From the NCBI RefSeq assembly GCF_019823065.1, contig NZ_CP081966.1, forward strand, positions 5,487,501 through 5,551,500: 64,000 bases of DNA, read 5' to 3'. A program made the translations under genes and the position numbers. A model generated the notes under the pieces. The model was not told the DNA's origin, searched no databases, and saw only the letters and a program-made list of their open reading frames with translations. The number at the start of each line of letters is the position of its first letter. The first letter of the stretch is position 1. Shown here piece by piece: positions 26,832 through 35,560 of this stretch. Source of the stretch: Pseudomonas mosselii. GTDB taxonomy: Bacteria > Pseudomonadota > Gammaproteobacteria > Pseudomonadales > Pseudomonadaceae.

Positions 26832-27938
26832 ATGCACATCGAATTTCGCCTGGCAACTGTTGACGACCTGCCGGCCCTGCTGGCGCTGGAGAACCAGTGC
26901 TTCGCGCTCGACCGGCTGACCCCGCGCAGCTTTCGCTGGATGCTGTCCCACGCCAACGCCAGCCTGCTGGTGGCGCAACGCGACGGCCAGTTGATGGGTT
27001 ATGCGCTGTTACTCTTCCACCGTGGCACCTCGCTGGCCCGGCTGTATTCCATCGCCATTGCCGAACAGGCGCGTGGCCATGGCCTTGGTGCCAGGCTGCT
27101 GGAACAGGCCGAGCGCTGCGCCCTGGAGCATGACCGTGCCTACCTGCGTCTTGAGGTACGCACCGACAACCCCAAGGCCATCGCCCTGTATGAACGCCAT
27201 GGCTATCGCCGCTTTGCCCTGGTCGATGACTACTACGAGGACCACACCAGCGCCCTGCGTTACGAGAAGCGCATCCTCCCACACCCGGCGGGCGAGACGC
27301 GCTTGGTCCCCTACTACGCCCAGACCACCGACTTCACCTGCGGCCCGGCCTGCCTGCTGATGGCCATGGCCGCCCTGCAACCGCTGCGCCCGCCAAGCCG
27401 GCGCGAGGAACTGCGCCTGTGGCGCGAGGCGACCACCGTGTTCATGACCTCCGGTCACGGCGGTTGCAGCCCCCATGGCCTGGCCCTGGCCGCCTGGCGC
27501 CGGGGCTTTCGCGTACGGCTGCTGCTCAATACCGAAGGGCCGCTGTTTCTCGACGGTGTGCGCCAGCCCGGCAAGAAGGAGGTCATGCGCCTGGTCCATG
27601 AGGACTTCTGCGCCGAGTTGCAGGACAGCGACGTGGTCATCGCGCGGCAGGCGCCCAACCTGCCTCGGGTGCTGGCCGAAGGCGGCCTGGCGCTGGTGCT
27701 GATCAGTAACTACCGGCTGACCGGCAGCAAGGCACCGCACTGGGTGCTGGTCACCGCCTGCGACGACGACTTCGTCTACCTGCACGATCCCGACACCGAC
27801 CACGCTCGTCACCGCCAGGCCCTGGACTGCCAGCACCTGCCGGTCAGCCACCAGGCGTTCCAGCGCATGAGCCTGTTCGGCGGGCGCAAGTTGCGGGCGG
27901 CGGTGGTGGTGTATGCAGGGGGTGAAACTGCGGTGTAA
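26832..27938 (+). CDS. GNAT acetyltransferase fused to a C39-like peptidase domain
   Basis: The 368-residue two-domain protein carries a RimI-like GNAT domain in residues 1-150 (acetyl-CoA loop A-R-G-H-G-L-G-A-R-L-L, then Y-L-R-L-E-V-R-T-D-N-P-K-A-I-A-L-Y). The C39-like papain-fold domain spans about 160-350, with nucleophile Cys in T-T-D-F-T-C-G-P-A-C-L-L-M-A and His in A-P-H-W-V-L-V. It is divergent from the RLAN ATP-grasp gene (92 bp between starts). The pair could make, acetylate and cleave a small peptide. No precursor peptide was identified nearby. Confidence 0.85.
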   Translation: MHIEFRLATVDDLPALLALENQCFALDRLTPRSFRWMLSHANASLLVAQRDGQLMGYALLLFHRGTSLARLYSIAIAEQARGHGLGARLLEQAERCALEHDRAYLRLEVRTDNPKAIALYERHGYRRFALVDDYYEDHTSALRYEKRILPHPAGETRLVPYYAQTTDFTCGPACLLMAMAALQPLRPPSRREELRLWREATTVFMTSGHGGCSPHGLALAAWRRGFRVRLLLNTEGPLFLDGVRQPGKKEVMRLVHEDFCAELQDSDVVIARQAPNLPRVLAEGGLALVLISNYRLTGSKAPHWVLVTACDDDFVYLHDPDTDHARHRQALDCQHLPVSHQAFQRMSLFGGRKLRAAVVVYAGGETAV

Positions 27939-28069
27939 ACAGAGACCAACCCCTTGACCTCGGTGCGGGCGGCCACCTTTCTGCGCCTGCCCCCGACCGC
28001 GATAGCACAAACCCTTACAACTTTTCATCCGCGCAACGGTTAACGTTCACCCTCAAATTACAGACAGGT

Positions 28070-28972
28070 ATGGACGCCATGGCACTCCTCGCCGACGACC
28101 CCTCCCTCGCGCAAGTCGAGCACTATCGCGACGACCCGCACCTGCGCGCCGAACTCAATGCCCTCGCCCGTCAGACCTACGGCTTCGACTTCGAAGATTG
28201 GTACCAGGCTGGCTTCTGGCAAGAAGACAACCAGCCGTGCTCACTGGTTCGCAGCGGTAAAATGCTGGCCAACGCCTCGGCCAACCTGCTCGACTTCACC
28301 CTCGATGGCCAGCCTCTGCGTTGTGTCCAGATCGGCACGGTGATGACAGCGCCTGCGGCACAAGGCCGTGGCTACAGCCGCTACCTGATGGAAGTGCTTG
28401 TAGAGCGTTGGGCAGGTAAATGTGACCTGTTGTACCTGTTCGCCAATAGCACCGTGCTGGATCTCTATCCCCGGTTCGGCTTCCGCCGGGTGATCGAACA
28501 CGAATATTTCCAAGCCAGGTCGACGCCCCCTGAAGTCAGCACGTTCCATCCTGTGGATCTTGGCGACAGCACACAACGTGAACACTTCATGGCAGCGGTA
28601 ATGAAGAGTTGCCCACAGGCACGGTTGAGCCTCGTGCCGAATGTACCGTTGACAATGTTCTACTGTGACGGCCCCTACCGAGAAGCCTTGTTCCATTCCT
28701 CAAGACACGAGGCATACGTGGTGGTGGAGCACGACGGCGAGCGGTTGGTGCTGGTGGATGTATTCTGCGAGCGCGAACTGGTGCTGGCCGATGTGGTGGC
28801 CGAACTGGTCAGGGCAACGACCCGGGAGGTGCTGCTGGGGTTTGCGCCGCTGAGCAGCGAGGGCTTCGCGGCGCGGGTTGTGGATAACGATGATGCACTG
28901 TTCGTCTGGGGTGCATCGAAAACCTATGTCGATGGACAGGTGCTGATGTTTCCGCTGCTGTCCCACACCTGA
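28070..28972 (+). CDS. GNAT-family acetyltransferase, Eis/N-acyltransferase-like
   Basis: The 300-residue protein has an N-terminal GNAT core with acetyl-CoA motif V-M-T-A-P-A-A-Q-G-R-G-Y-S-R-Y-L-M (about residues 91-107) and L-Y-P-R-F-G-F. A C-terminal about 140-residue extension follows, similar in layout to Eis-type enhanced intracellular survival enzymes, which acetylate amines. The exact substrate is unknown. It stands alone with 131 bp upstream and 89 bp downstream. Confidence 0.8.
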   Translation: MDAMALLADDPSLAQVEHYRDDPHLRAELNALARQTYGFDFEDWYQAGFWQEDNQPCSLVRSGKMLANASANLLDFTLDGQPLRCVQIGTVMTAPAAQGRGYSRYLMEVLVERWAGKCDLLYLFANSTVLDLYPRFGFRRVIEHEYFQARSTPPEVSTFHPVDLGDSTQREHFMAAVMKSCPQARLSLVPNVPLTMFYCDGPYREALFHSSRHEAYVVVEHDGERLVLVDVFCERELVLADVVAELVRATTREVLLGFAPLSSEGFAARVVDNDDALFVWGASKTYVDGQVLMFPLLSHT

Positions 28973-29061
28973 AAGGGTATTGGGGCTGCGTGGGAGCATC
29001 GACGCGCCCCCGCCCCACACCAAACCAGGCGCTTGCTCACTCCAACACCTTGGGGAGAGCG

Positions 29062-30072
29062 TCACCAGGTCAGGCAGATCTTGCCGAAATGCCTGTTGCT
29101 CTCCTGGTACTTGAAGGCCTCGACCATCTGCTCCAGCTCGAAATGCTTGTCCACCACCGGCCGCAGGCCATTGGCGTCGATAGCGCGAACCATCGCCTGC
29201 TGCTGAGCGCGGCTGCCTACCAGCACGCCCTGCAGGCGAATCTGCCGCACCAGCGCCTGCACCAGCGGCAACTGCCCGGCCACGCCGGTGAGGATGCCGA
29301 TCAGCGACACATGTCCGCCGATCCGGGCGGCAACCATCGACTGCTCCAGCGTGGCCGGGCCGCCGACTTCGATCACATGGTCCACACCGCGTCCGCCGGT
29401 CAGCGCACGAACCTTCTCGCCCCAGGCGGGCGTGGTCTTGTAGTTGATCAGGTGATCCGCGCCCAGCGCCTTGAGACGCTCCAGCTTGGCATCGCTGGAC
29501 GAGGTGGCGATCACCATGGCGCCGGCCAGCTTGGCGAATTGCAGGGCGAAGATCGACACGCCGCCGGTACCCTGCACCAGCACGCTGTCGCCGGGCTTGA
29601 GGTGGTCATCGCCCATCAGGGCGCGCCAGGCGGTGAGGCCGGCGGTGGTCAGGGTCGCCGACTCGGCATGGCTGTAGCCCCTGGGCGCCAGGGTGAAGGA
29701 GCTGGCCCGGGCGGTCACCTGTTCACGGGCATAGCCGTCGATGCCGTCGCCCGGCACGCTGGCAAAACCCTCGACCAGTGCCTGACCATCGAGCCAGTCG
29801 GGGAAGAAGGTGCTGACCACCGCATCGCCGACCTGGAACTCGCTGACCCCGGCGCCCACCGCGACCACTTCGCCGGCACCGTCAGCCATGGGGATGCGCC
29901 GCTCGCTCGGCCCCCACATGCCGCTGACCACGGCGAAATCGTGATAGTTGAGGGAGCTGGCATGCAGGCGCACGGTGATCTCGCCGGCCTTGGGCGCGGC
30001 GGTTTCGCAAGTGCCGACCTGGACCTTGTCGTAGCCGCCGCCGGGCAGGACATAAAGGGCCTTGGTGTTCAT
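29062..30072 (-). CDS. Medium-chain (zinc-less) NAD(P)H quinone oxidoreductase-like dehydrogenase
   Basis: The protein is 336 residues from ATG 30072, which has GGAG 9 bp upstream, preferred over an in-frame ATG 15 bp earlier. It is a two-domain MDR enzyme: GroES-like N-terminus with M-A-D-G-A-G-E-V-V-A-V-G, and a Rossmann segment V-L-V-Q-G-T-G-G-V-S-I-F-A-L-Q-F-A-K. The catalytic zinc ligands of alcohol dehydrogenases are not evident. It probably reduces enones or quinones with NAD(P)H. Physiological substrate is unknown. Confidence 0.85.
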   Translation of the reverse strand: MNTKALYVLPGGGYDKVQVGTCETAAPKAGEITVRLHASSLNYHDFAVVSGMWGPSERRIPMADGAGEVVAVGAGVSEFQVGDAVVSTFFPDWLDGQALVEGFASVPGDGIDGYAREQVTARASSFTLAPRGYSHAESATLTTAGLTAWRALMGDDHLKPGDSVLVQGTGGVSIFALQFAKLAGAMVIATSSSDAKLERLKALGADHLINYKTTPAWGEKVRALTGGRGVDHVIEVGGPATLEQSMVAARIGGHVSLIGILTGVAGQLPLVQALVRQIRLQGVLVGSRAQQQAMVRAIDANGLRPVVDKHFELEQMVEAFKYQESNRHFGKICLTW

Positions 30073-30166
30073 GGGTGAGGTCTCCATCGTGGCAAAAGGT
30101 GCAGTGCAGCTTAGCCCTTTCGCGGCACAAGGCCGTTCAGAGGGAGCGCGCAGGGCATGAGGGATG

Positions 30167-30757
30167 TCAGCCGAGCAACGCCCTCAGCGCCCGGCAATCG
30201 GCCGCATGCCAGTCGGCCAACTGCGGCCATGGGTTGTCCGGCAGGTTGACCAATACGGTGCGGGTGCCTGCGGCCCGGCCGCAGTCCAGGTCGAAGCGGT
30301 AGTCACCGACCATCACCATCTCAGCGGGGCTCACGCCCCAGGCCCGGGCGATCTGCAGCAGCCCGTCAGGGCTGGGCTTGGGCGCCGCCTCGTCGCGCCC
30401 CAGAATATGCTCGACCGGGAAGCAGTCAGCCAGGCCGATGGCCTCGAGGGTGACATGGGCCAGTTCGCGGGCATTGCGGGTGAGGATGGCCAGCCGGCAG
30501 TCACGCCCGGCCAGCTCACGCACCAACTCCACCGCGCCGTGCGCGGCCTTGGAGGCGATCGCCAGGTCGCGTTCGTGCTCCAGCAGCCAGGCATGCTTGG
30601 CCGCCGCCTCCTCCGCCGGCAAGGCGGCCAGGTGGGTGAGGATGTCGTGGTCGGACGGAATGTCGAGCGCCTCGCGGATGGCCGCGAAGTCATGCACGGC
30701 GACCGTCAGGGTGCCATCCATGTCGAATACCCAGTGGCGAATATCCCGGAGGCTCAT
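30167..30757 (-). CDS. HAD-superfamily hydrolase (phosphoglycolate phosphatase-like)
   Basis: The 196-residue enzyme has all HAD motifs: nucleophile D-M-D-G-T-L-T near residue 12, Thr in L-A-I-L-T-R-N-A, Lys in E-A-A-P-K-P-S-P, and M-V-G-D-Y-R-F-D-L-D. It should dephosphorylate a small phosphometabolite. Its ATG overlaps the tesB stop as ATGA at 30754-30757, so the two genes are translationally coupled. Confidence 0.88.
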   Translation of the reverse strand: MSLRDIRHWVFDMDGTLTVAVHDFAAIREALDIPSDHDILTHLAALPAEEAAAKHAWLLEHERDLAIASKAAHGAVELVRELAGRDCRLAILTRNARELAHVTLEAIGLADCFPVEHILGRDEAAPKPSPDGLLQIARAWGVSPAEMVMVGDYRFDLDCGRAAGTRTVLVNLPDNPWPQLADWHAADCRALRALLG

Positions 30758-31623
30758 GCCCAGTCCTTGCGATGGCGGATCAGGCCTTCCTGGGTGGACG
30801 AGGCCACCAGTTGCCCGGCGCGGTTGAAGATGCTGCCACGGCAGAAGCCACGGGCATTGCCGGCCCAAGGGCTGTCGGTGGCGTACAGCAGCCACTCTTC
30901 GGCGCGCAGGTTGCGGTGGAACCACAGCGAATGGTCGAGGCTGGCGATCTGCATGTCCTTGCGCCACACCGACTTGCCATGGGGCAGCAGGGAGGTGGTC
31001 AGCAGGCCGAAGTCCGAGGCATAGGCCAGCAGGTACTTGTGCAGCGCCGGGATGTCCGGGAGGTTGCCGTCGGCACGGAACCAGGCGTACTTGATCGGCT
31101 CGCCGGGCTTGGGATCGAACGGATCGCGCTCGGTGACCGGGCGGATCTCGATGGGCTTGGCGCACAGCACCTTTTCGCGGATGCGCTCGGGCAGCTTGTC
31201 GGCCATGGCGCTGGCCAGCTCGACTTCGCTGGGCAGGTTTTCCGGGCCGACAACGTCCGGCATCTGCGCCTGATGCTCGAAACCCTCCTCGTCGTACTGG
31301 AACGACGCGCTGCAGGTGAAGATCGGCTGGCCCTTCTGGATCGCCGTGACCCGCCGGGTGCTGAAGCTGCCGCCGTCGCGCACACGGTCCACCGAATAGA
31401 CCACCGGCATGCTGGCATCGCCCGGGCGCAGGAAGTAACCGTGCAGCGAATGCACATGGCGGGCGTCCTCGACCGTCTGGCTGGCCGCCGACAGCGACTG
31501 GCCGAGCACCTGGCCACCGTACAGCTGGCGGAAGCCCAGGTCCTGGCTGCGTCCGCGGAACAGGTTCTCCTCGATGGACTCGAGGCTCAGCAAGTCGACC
31601 AGATCGTCGAGTACATGGCTCAT
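30754..31623 (-). CDS. tesB: Acyl-CoA thioesterase II
   Basis: The protein is 289 residues from ATG 31623, with AGGAG 7 bp upstream. It has the double-hotdog fold of TesB: N-terminal hotdog with F-R-G-R-S-Q-D-L-G-F-R-Q-L-Y-G-G-Q-V-L-G-Q and S-L-H-G-Y-F-L-R-P-G-D, and C-terminal hotdog with L-D-H-S-L-W-F-H-R. It hydrolyses medium- and long-chain acyl-CoAs in the cytoplasm. Confidence 0.93.
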   Translation of the reverse strand: MSHVLDDLVDLLSLESIEENLFRGRSQDLGFRQLYGGQVLGQSLSAASQTVEDARHVHSLHGYFLRPGDASMPVVYSVDRVRDGGSFSTRRVTAIQKGQPIFTCSASFQYDEEGFEHQAQMPDVVGPENLPSEVELASAMADKLPERIREKVLCAKPIEIRPVTERDPFDPKPGEPIKYAWFRADGNLPDIPALHKYLLAYASDFGLLTTSLLPHGKSVWRKDMQIASLDHSLWFHRNLRAEEWLLYATDSPWAGNARGFCRGSIFNRAGQLVASSTQEGLIRHRKDWA

Positions 31624-31714
31624 GGGGTTCTCCTGGCAAGGCAATACGGCGCGGTTATACCGGCGAATGATACAGGGTTTTGCCGTTCGTCCCGTCGTAC
31701 GAATGGCGACCTAT

Positions 31715-32284
31715 TCAGCCGCGCAGGTTCTGTTGCCAGCGATCACGGTCGATGCGGTACAACACATGGGGGCGCAGTGGATCGCCGACGGGCAGGCGCG
31801 GATGCTCGAAGCTGCCCGCCAGGTCCTGGACCATGCCAATGGCTTGCATCACCTTCTGCGACGGCAGATTGCCCTCGGTGGTGAACGACACCACCTCGTC
31901 CAGGTGCAACTGGGCGAAGGCACAGCGCAGGCAGGCCCAGGCCGCCTCGCTGGCGAAGCCCAGCCCCCAGTGGCGGCGGGCCAGGCGCCAGCCGATCTCG
32001 ACCGCCGGGCCGAACGGGGCGTCGAAGTTGACGTGGAGCAGGCCGGTCATGCCGATGAAGGCGCCGCTGTCCTTGCGCTCCAGGGCCCACAGGCCAAAGC
32101 CGTACTCGTTGAAATGGCCACGGATCCGGCCAATCAGCGCCGCCGCCTCGACCCGGGTCATCGGCGCGGGGAAGTAGCGCATCACCTGCGGGTCGGCGCA
32201 CAGGGCAGCGAACTCGCGCAGGTCGTCGTCCTGCCATTGGCGCAACACCAGGCGCGGACTTTCCAGTTCGAGAAGGGGGGTCAT
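31715..32284 (-). CDS. RimJ/RimL-type GNAT acetyltransferase
   Basis: The protein is 189 residues from ATG 32284, with GGAG 9 bp upstream. It opens with the RimJ/L signature L-E-S-P-R-L-V-L-R-Q-W and has the variant acetyl-CoA segment H-W-G-L-G-F-A-S-E-A-A. These enzymes acetylate protein N-termini or amino-acid-like compounds. It is monocistronic as far as can be seen. Confidence 0.88.
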   Translation of the reverse strand: MTPLLELESPRLVLRQWQDDDLREFAALCADPQVMRYFPAPMTRVEAAALIGRIRGHFNEYGFGLWALERKDSGAFIGMTGLLHVNFDAPFGPAVEIGWRLARRHWGLGFASEAAWACLRCAFAQLHLDEVVSFTTEGNLPSQKVMQAIGMVQDLAGSFEHPRLPVGDPLRPHVLYRIDRDRWQQNLRG

Positions 32285-32451
32285 GGGCACGGCTCCGAAA
32301 TCACGGTCTGGCAGTGTACAGCGTAGGCCGCGCGCATCAGTCAACCGATGCTTTTTTCACATCGGCTTCACCGCCCCCCGACATGCCGCTTCGCACAATG
32401 CCGGCACATACCGCGGCCTTCGTCGACGCCGCACTGCCATCGGAGTGACGC

Positions 32452-33138
32452 ATGCACCCCAGCAACACCCTGCACAATCCGGCCCTGCTGGCCCCCCGCA
32501 AACGCCGCCGCTCGCGCACCGCGGTCGGCGCCGCCATCGGCCTGCTCCTGGCAATGGCCGGGGCCAGCACCTGGCTAGCGACGAGGACGCACATCGTGAA
32601 CCTTGGCAACGAGCAACAGTTGAGCGACAGCGGCCTGCTGCAGGATTGGAAGGAAGGTGCGGTGATCGTGATGATCCGCCACGCCGAACGCTGCGACAGT
32701 GCCCCTGGGCCGTGCCTGGACGATCCGACCGGCATCACCGTGTCCGGCAGCCAGGCGGCGCAACGGGTCGGCCAGGGCCTGCAGCAACTGGGGTTGGCCG
32801 GCGCCGACCTGCTTAGCAGCCCGAAGCTGCGCACCCGCCAGACCGCGCACTTCATCCTCGGCCAGGCCGTGACCAGCGAAGACTGGCTGGAGCGCTGCGA
32901 GCACCCGTTCCCGGCCGAGGCCATGGCCCGCAAACGGCCCGGGCACAACCTGGTGCTGGTGACTCACAACGGTTGCATCGATCACTTCGCCCGCCAGCAG
33001 CATGTACCGGGCGGCGAACGGGAGAGCGGCTACGTCAGTGCGCTGTTCGTGTCGGTGGATGGCAACGGCAAGGCGCGGATCCTCGGGCGGATGAACGAGC
33101 CGGACTGGCAGAGGGTGCTGGCATCGGCAGGTCAATGA
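32452..33138 (+). CDS. Membrane-anchored histidine phosphatase (PmrG/Ais-like)
   Basis: The 228-residue protein has a basic N-terminus and one hydrophobic helix (about 24-43) acting as an uncleaved anchor or signal, placing the catalytic domain in the periplasm. It contains the phosphohistidine motif M-I-R-H-A-E-R-C near residue 74, S-S-P-K-L-R-T-R-Q-T and the second catalytic His in L-V-T-H-N-G-C. The closest group is the PmrG/Ais phosphatases that act on lipopolysaccharide core heptose phosphate. The substrate is inferred. Confidence 0.82.
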   Translation: MHPSNTLHNPALLAPRKRRRSRTAVGAAIGLLLAMAGASTWLATRTHIVNLGNEQQLSDSGLLQDWKEGAVIVMIRHAERCDSAPGPCLDDPTGITVSGSQAAQRVGQGLQQLGLAGADLLSSPKLRTRQTAHFILGQAVTSEDWLERCEHPFPAEAMARKRPGHNLVLVTHNGCIDHFARQQHVPGGERESGYVSALFVSVDGNGKARILGRMNEPDWQRVLASAGQ

Positions 33139-33220
33139 GCGAATAGCAGCCCCAGATTCGGTTGGCATCGGAGCCACCAAAGCTGGCAAGATCGGTGCTC
33201 GCCCCCATCGCGTCGACACC

Positions 33221-34135
33221 ATGCCCCTGCCGCTGATCTACCACGACGACTACAGCCCGGAGTTCCCGCCGGACCATCGCTTCCCGATGGACAAGTTCCG
33301 CCTGTTGCGCGACCACTTGGTGGACAGCGGCCTGACCACCGACGCCGCCTTGCTGCGCCCGGAGATCTGCCCCAACGACATCCTCGCCCTGGCCCATGAC
33401 CGCGACTACATCGAGCGCTACATGAACGGCGAATTGTCCCGCGAGGACCAGCGCCGCCTCGGCCTGCCCTGGAGCGAAGCCCTGGCCCGGCGCACCGTGC
33501 GCGCCGTGGGCGGTTCGCTGTTGACCGCCGAGCAGGCGCTGCAACACGGCATCGCCTGCCACCTGGCCGGCGGCACCCATCACGCCCACTATGACCACCC
33601 GGCCGGTTTCTGCATCTTCAACGACCTGGCGGTGATCAGCCGTTATTTGCTGGAGGCCGGTCGCGTGCACCGGGTGCTGATCTTCGACTGCGACGTGCAC
33701 CAGGGCGACGGTACCGCGCGCATGCTCCAGGACACCCCGGAAGCGATCACCGTGTCGCTGCACTGCGAGCAGAACTTCCCGGCACGCAAGGCCCAGAGCG
33801 ACTGGGACATCCCCCTGCCCCGCGGCATGCACGACAGCGCCTACCTCAAGGTGGTCGAGGACGCGCTGAACTACCTGCTGCCGCTGTACCAGCCCGACCT
33901 GGTGCTGTACGACGCCGGCGTCGATGTGCACAAGGACGACGCCCTGGGCTATCTGAACCTGACCGACGCAGGCCTGGCCGCCCGCGACGAACACGTGTTG
34001 CGCCAGTGCCTGGGCCGCGACATCCCGGTGGTGGGCGTGATCGGCGGCGGCTACAGCAAGGACCGCGAAGCCCTCGCCCGGCGCCACGGTATCCTCCACC
34101 ACAGCGCGGCGCGGGTGCTCGGTTGTTCACAATGA
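33221..34135 (+). CDS. Histone deacetylase superfamily (acetoin-utilisation/acetylpolyamine amidohydrolase-like) protein
   Basis: The 304-residue zinc amidohydrolase has the HDAC active-site blocks G-G-T-H-H-A-H (tandem His), G-F-C-I-F-N-D, F-D-C-D-V-H-Q-G-D-G-T and Y-D-A-G-V-D-V-H-x-D. Bacterial members deacetylate acetyl-lysine or acetylpolyamines. No clear ribosome-binding site precedes this ATG, so the start is set by conservation of the H-D-D-Y opening. Confidence 0.88.
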   Translation: MPLPLIYHDDYSPEFPPDHRFPMDKFRLLRDHLVDSGLTTDAALLRPEICPNDILALAHDRDYIERYMNGELSREDQRRLGLPWSEALARRTVRAVGGSLLTAEQALQHGIACHLAGGTHHAHYDHPAGFCIFNDLAVISRYLLEAGRVHRVLIFDCDVHQGDGTARMLQDTPEAITVSLHCEQNFPARKAQSDWDIPLPRGMHDSAYLKVVEDALNYLLPLYQPDLVLYDAGVDVHKDDALGYLNLTDAGLAARDEHVLRQCLGRDIPVVGVIGGGYSKDREALARRHGILHHSAARVLGCSQ

Positions 34136-34251
34136 CTGTGGAACCGCTTGTGGATAACCTGCGGGAAAGCCGCTACAGCCCTCTAGCTTCCTGAGCTGCA
34201 GAGATTTGATCGTTTTTTGAGCTGTGTCGTGGCAGGCCCCGCTGAGGTAGA

Positions 34252-35526
34252 ATGCGCGGCCTTTTCCACAGCCTGTCGCCCGCCATGAACGATCCCCGCC
34301 CCGCTTCCAGCCCCCTTGTCGCCGTGATCGGCGGCGGCCCTGCCGGCCTGATGGCCGCCGAGACCCTGGCCCGGCGCGGGATGGCGGTGCAAGTGTTCGA
34401 CGCCATGCCCTCGGTGGGCCGCAAGTTCCTGCTGGCCGGCGTCGGTGGCATGAACATCACCCATTCCGAGCCCTACCCCGCCTTCGTCGGCCGCTACGGC
34501 GCGCGCCAGGGCGAGATCGACACCCTCCTGCGCGACTTCGATGGCCAGGCCCTGCGCCAGTGGATTCACGGCCTGGGCATCGAAACCTTCGTCGGCACCT
34601 CGGGCCGCGTGTTCCCTCGCGACATGAAGGCCGCGCCACTGCTGCGCGCCTGGCTCAAGCGCCTGCGCGAGTCCGGCGTGGTTATCCACACCCGGCACCG
34701 CTGGCTGGGCTGGACAGCCGAAGGCGCCCTGCGGATGAGTTATCCACAAGGCGAGCTGCAGGTACGGGCCGATGCCGTGATACTGGCCCTGGGTGGCGGC
34801 AGCTGGGCGCGCCTGGGCTCGGACGGCGCCTGGGTGCCGCTGCTGGCTGAGCGGGGTGTGGATATCTCTGCGCTGCGGGCGAGCAACTGCGGTTTCGAGG
34901 TCGAGGGTTGGAGCGATCTGCTCAAGGACAAGTTCGCCGGCGCCCCGCTGAAGAACATCGCCCTCGGCATGCCCGGCACCGCCTCGCGCAAGGGCGAATT
35001 CATCCTCACCGCCCAAGGGGTGGAGGGCAGCCTGGTGTATGCCTGGTCGGCGGCGCTGCGCGAAGCGATCGAACGCGACGGGCGGGCGACGCTGCTGCTC
35101 GACCTGCTGCCAGACCGGCCTGTGGACAAGATTGCACAGGCCCTGGCCAAGCCCAGGGGATCGCGCTCGATGGCCAAGCACCTGCACGGCCAGCTGGGGA
35201 TCGACGGGGTGAAGGCGGCCTTGTTGCGCGAGCTGACCGACCAGGCGACCTTTGCCGACCCCGAGCGCCTGGCGGCGGCGATCAAGGCGTTGCCGATCAT
35301 GCTGGTGCGGACCCGGCCATTGGACGAGGCGATCAGCAGTGCCGGTGGCGTGCGCTTCGAAGGGTTGGATGAAGGGCTGATGGTGCGCAACCTGCCTGGG
35401 GTCTTCTGCGCGGGCGAGATGCTGGATTGGGAAGCGCCGACGGGTGGCTACCTGCTGACGGCGTGTTTCGCCAGTGGTTTGCGGGCGGGAAATGCGGCGG
35501 CGGATTGGCTGGCGCGCCTGGCCTGA
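34252..35526 (+). CDS. NAD(P)/FAD-dependent oxidoreductase, TIGR03862/BaiN-like flavoprotein
   Basis: The 424-residue flavoprotein has a Rossmann dinucleotide motif V-I-G-G-G-P-A-G-L-M-A-A-E at about residues 24-36, G-G-G-S-W-A-R-L-G-S-D-G, and the C-terminal FAD-binding G-E-M-L-D-W-E-A-P-T-G-G-Y-L-L. These are hallmarks of the HI0933/BaiN family subgroup TIGR03862. An in-frame ATG at 34285 would remove 11 residues and also fits family members. Substrate is unknown. A perfect hairpin follows the stop codon. Confidence 0.85.
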   Translation: MRGLFHSLSPAMNDPRPASSPLVAVIGGGPAGLMAAETLARRGMAVQVFDAMPSVGRKFLLAGVGGMNITHSEPYPAFVGRYGARQGEIDTLLRDFDGQALRQWIHGLGIETFVGTSGRVFPRDMKAAPLLRAWLKRLRESGVVIHTRHRWLGWTAEGALRMSYPQGELQVRADAVILALGGGSWARLGSDGAWVPLLAERGVDISALRASNCGFEVEGWSDLLKDKFAGAPLKNIALGMPGTASRKGEFILTAQGVEGSLVYAWSAALREAIERDGRATLLLDLLPDRPVDKIAQALAKPRGSRSMAKHLHGQLGIDGVKAALLRELTDQATFADPERLAAAIKALPIMLVRTRPLDEAISSAGGVRFEGLDEGLMVRNLPGVFCAGEMLDWEAPTGGYLLTACFASGLRAGNAAADWLARLA

Positions 35527-35532
35527 GCAATG

Positions 35533-35555
35533 CCGGGGCTGCTACGCAGCCCCGG
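35533..35555. terminator. Bidirectional hairpin between convergent flavoprotein and rhlE genes
   Basis: CCGGGGCTGC and GCAGCCCCGG form a perfect 10-bp stem with a TAC loop, centred between two convergent stop codons. There is no strong U-tract, but position and symmetry suit a shared transcription end. Confidence 0.55.
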
Positions 35556-35560
35556 TGACT

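Noticed and set aside
30758..31639. Long N-terminal extension of the HAD phosphatase frame
   Set aside because: The extension lies in the tesB coding region in another frame and is Arg/Pro-rich nonsense; the ATGA overlap at 30754-30757 gives the real start.
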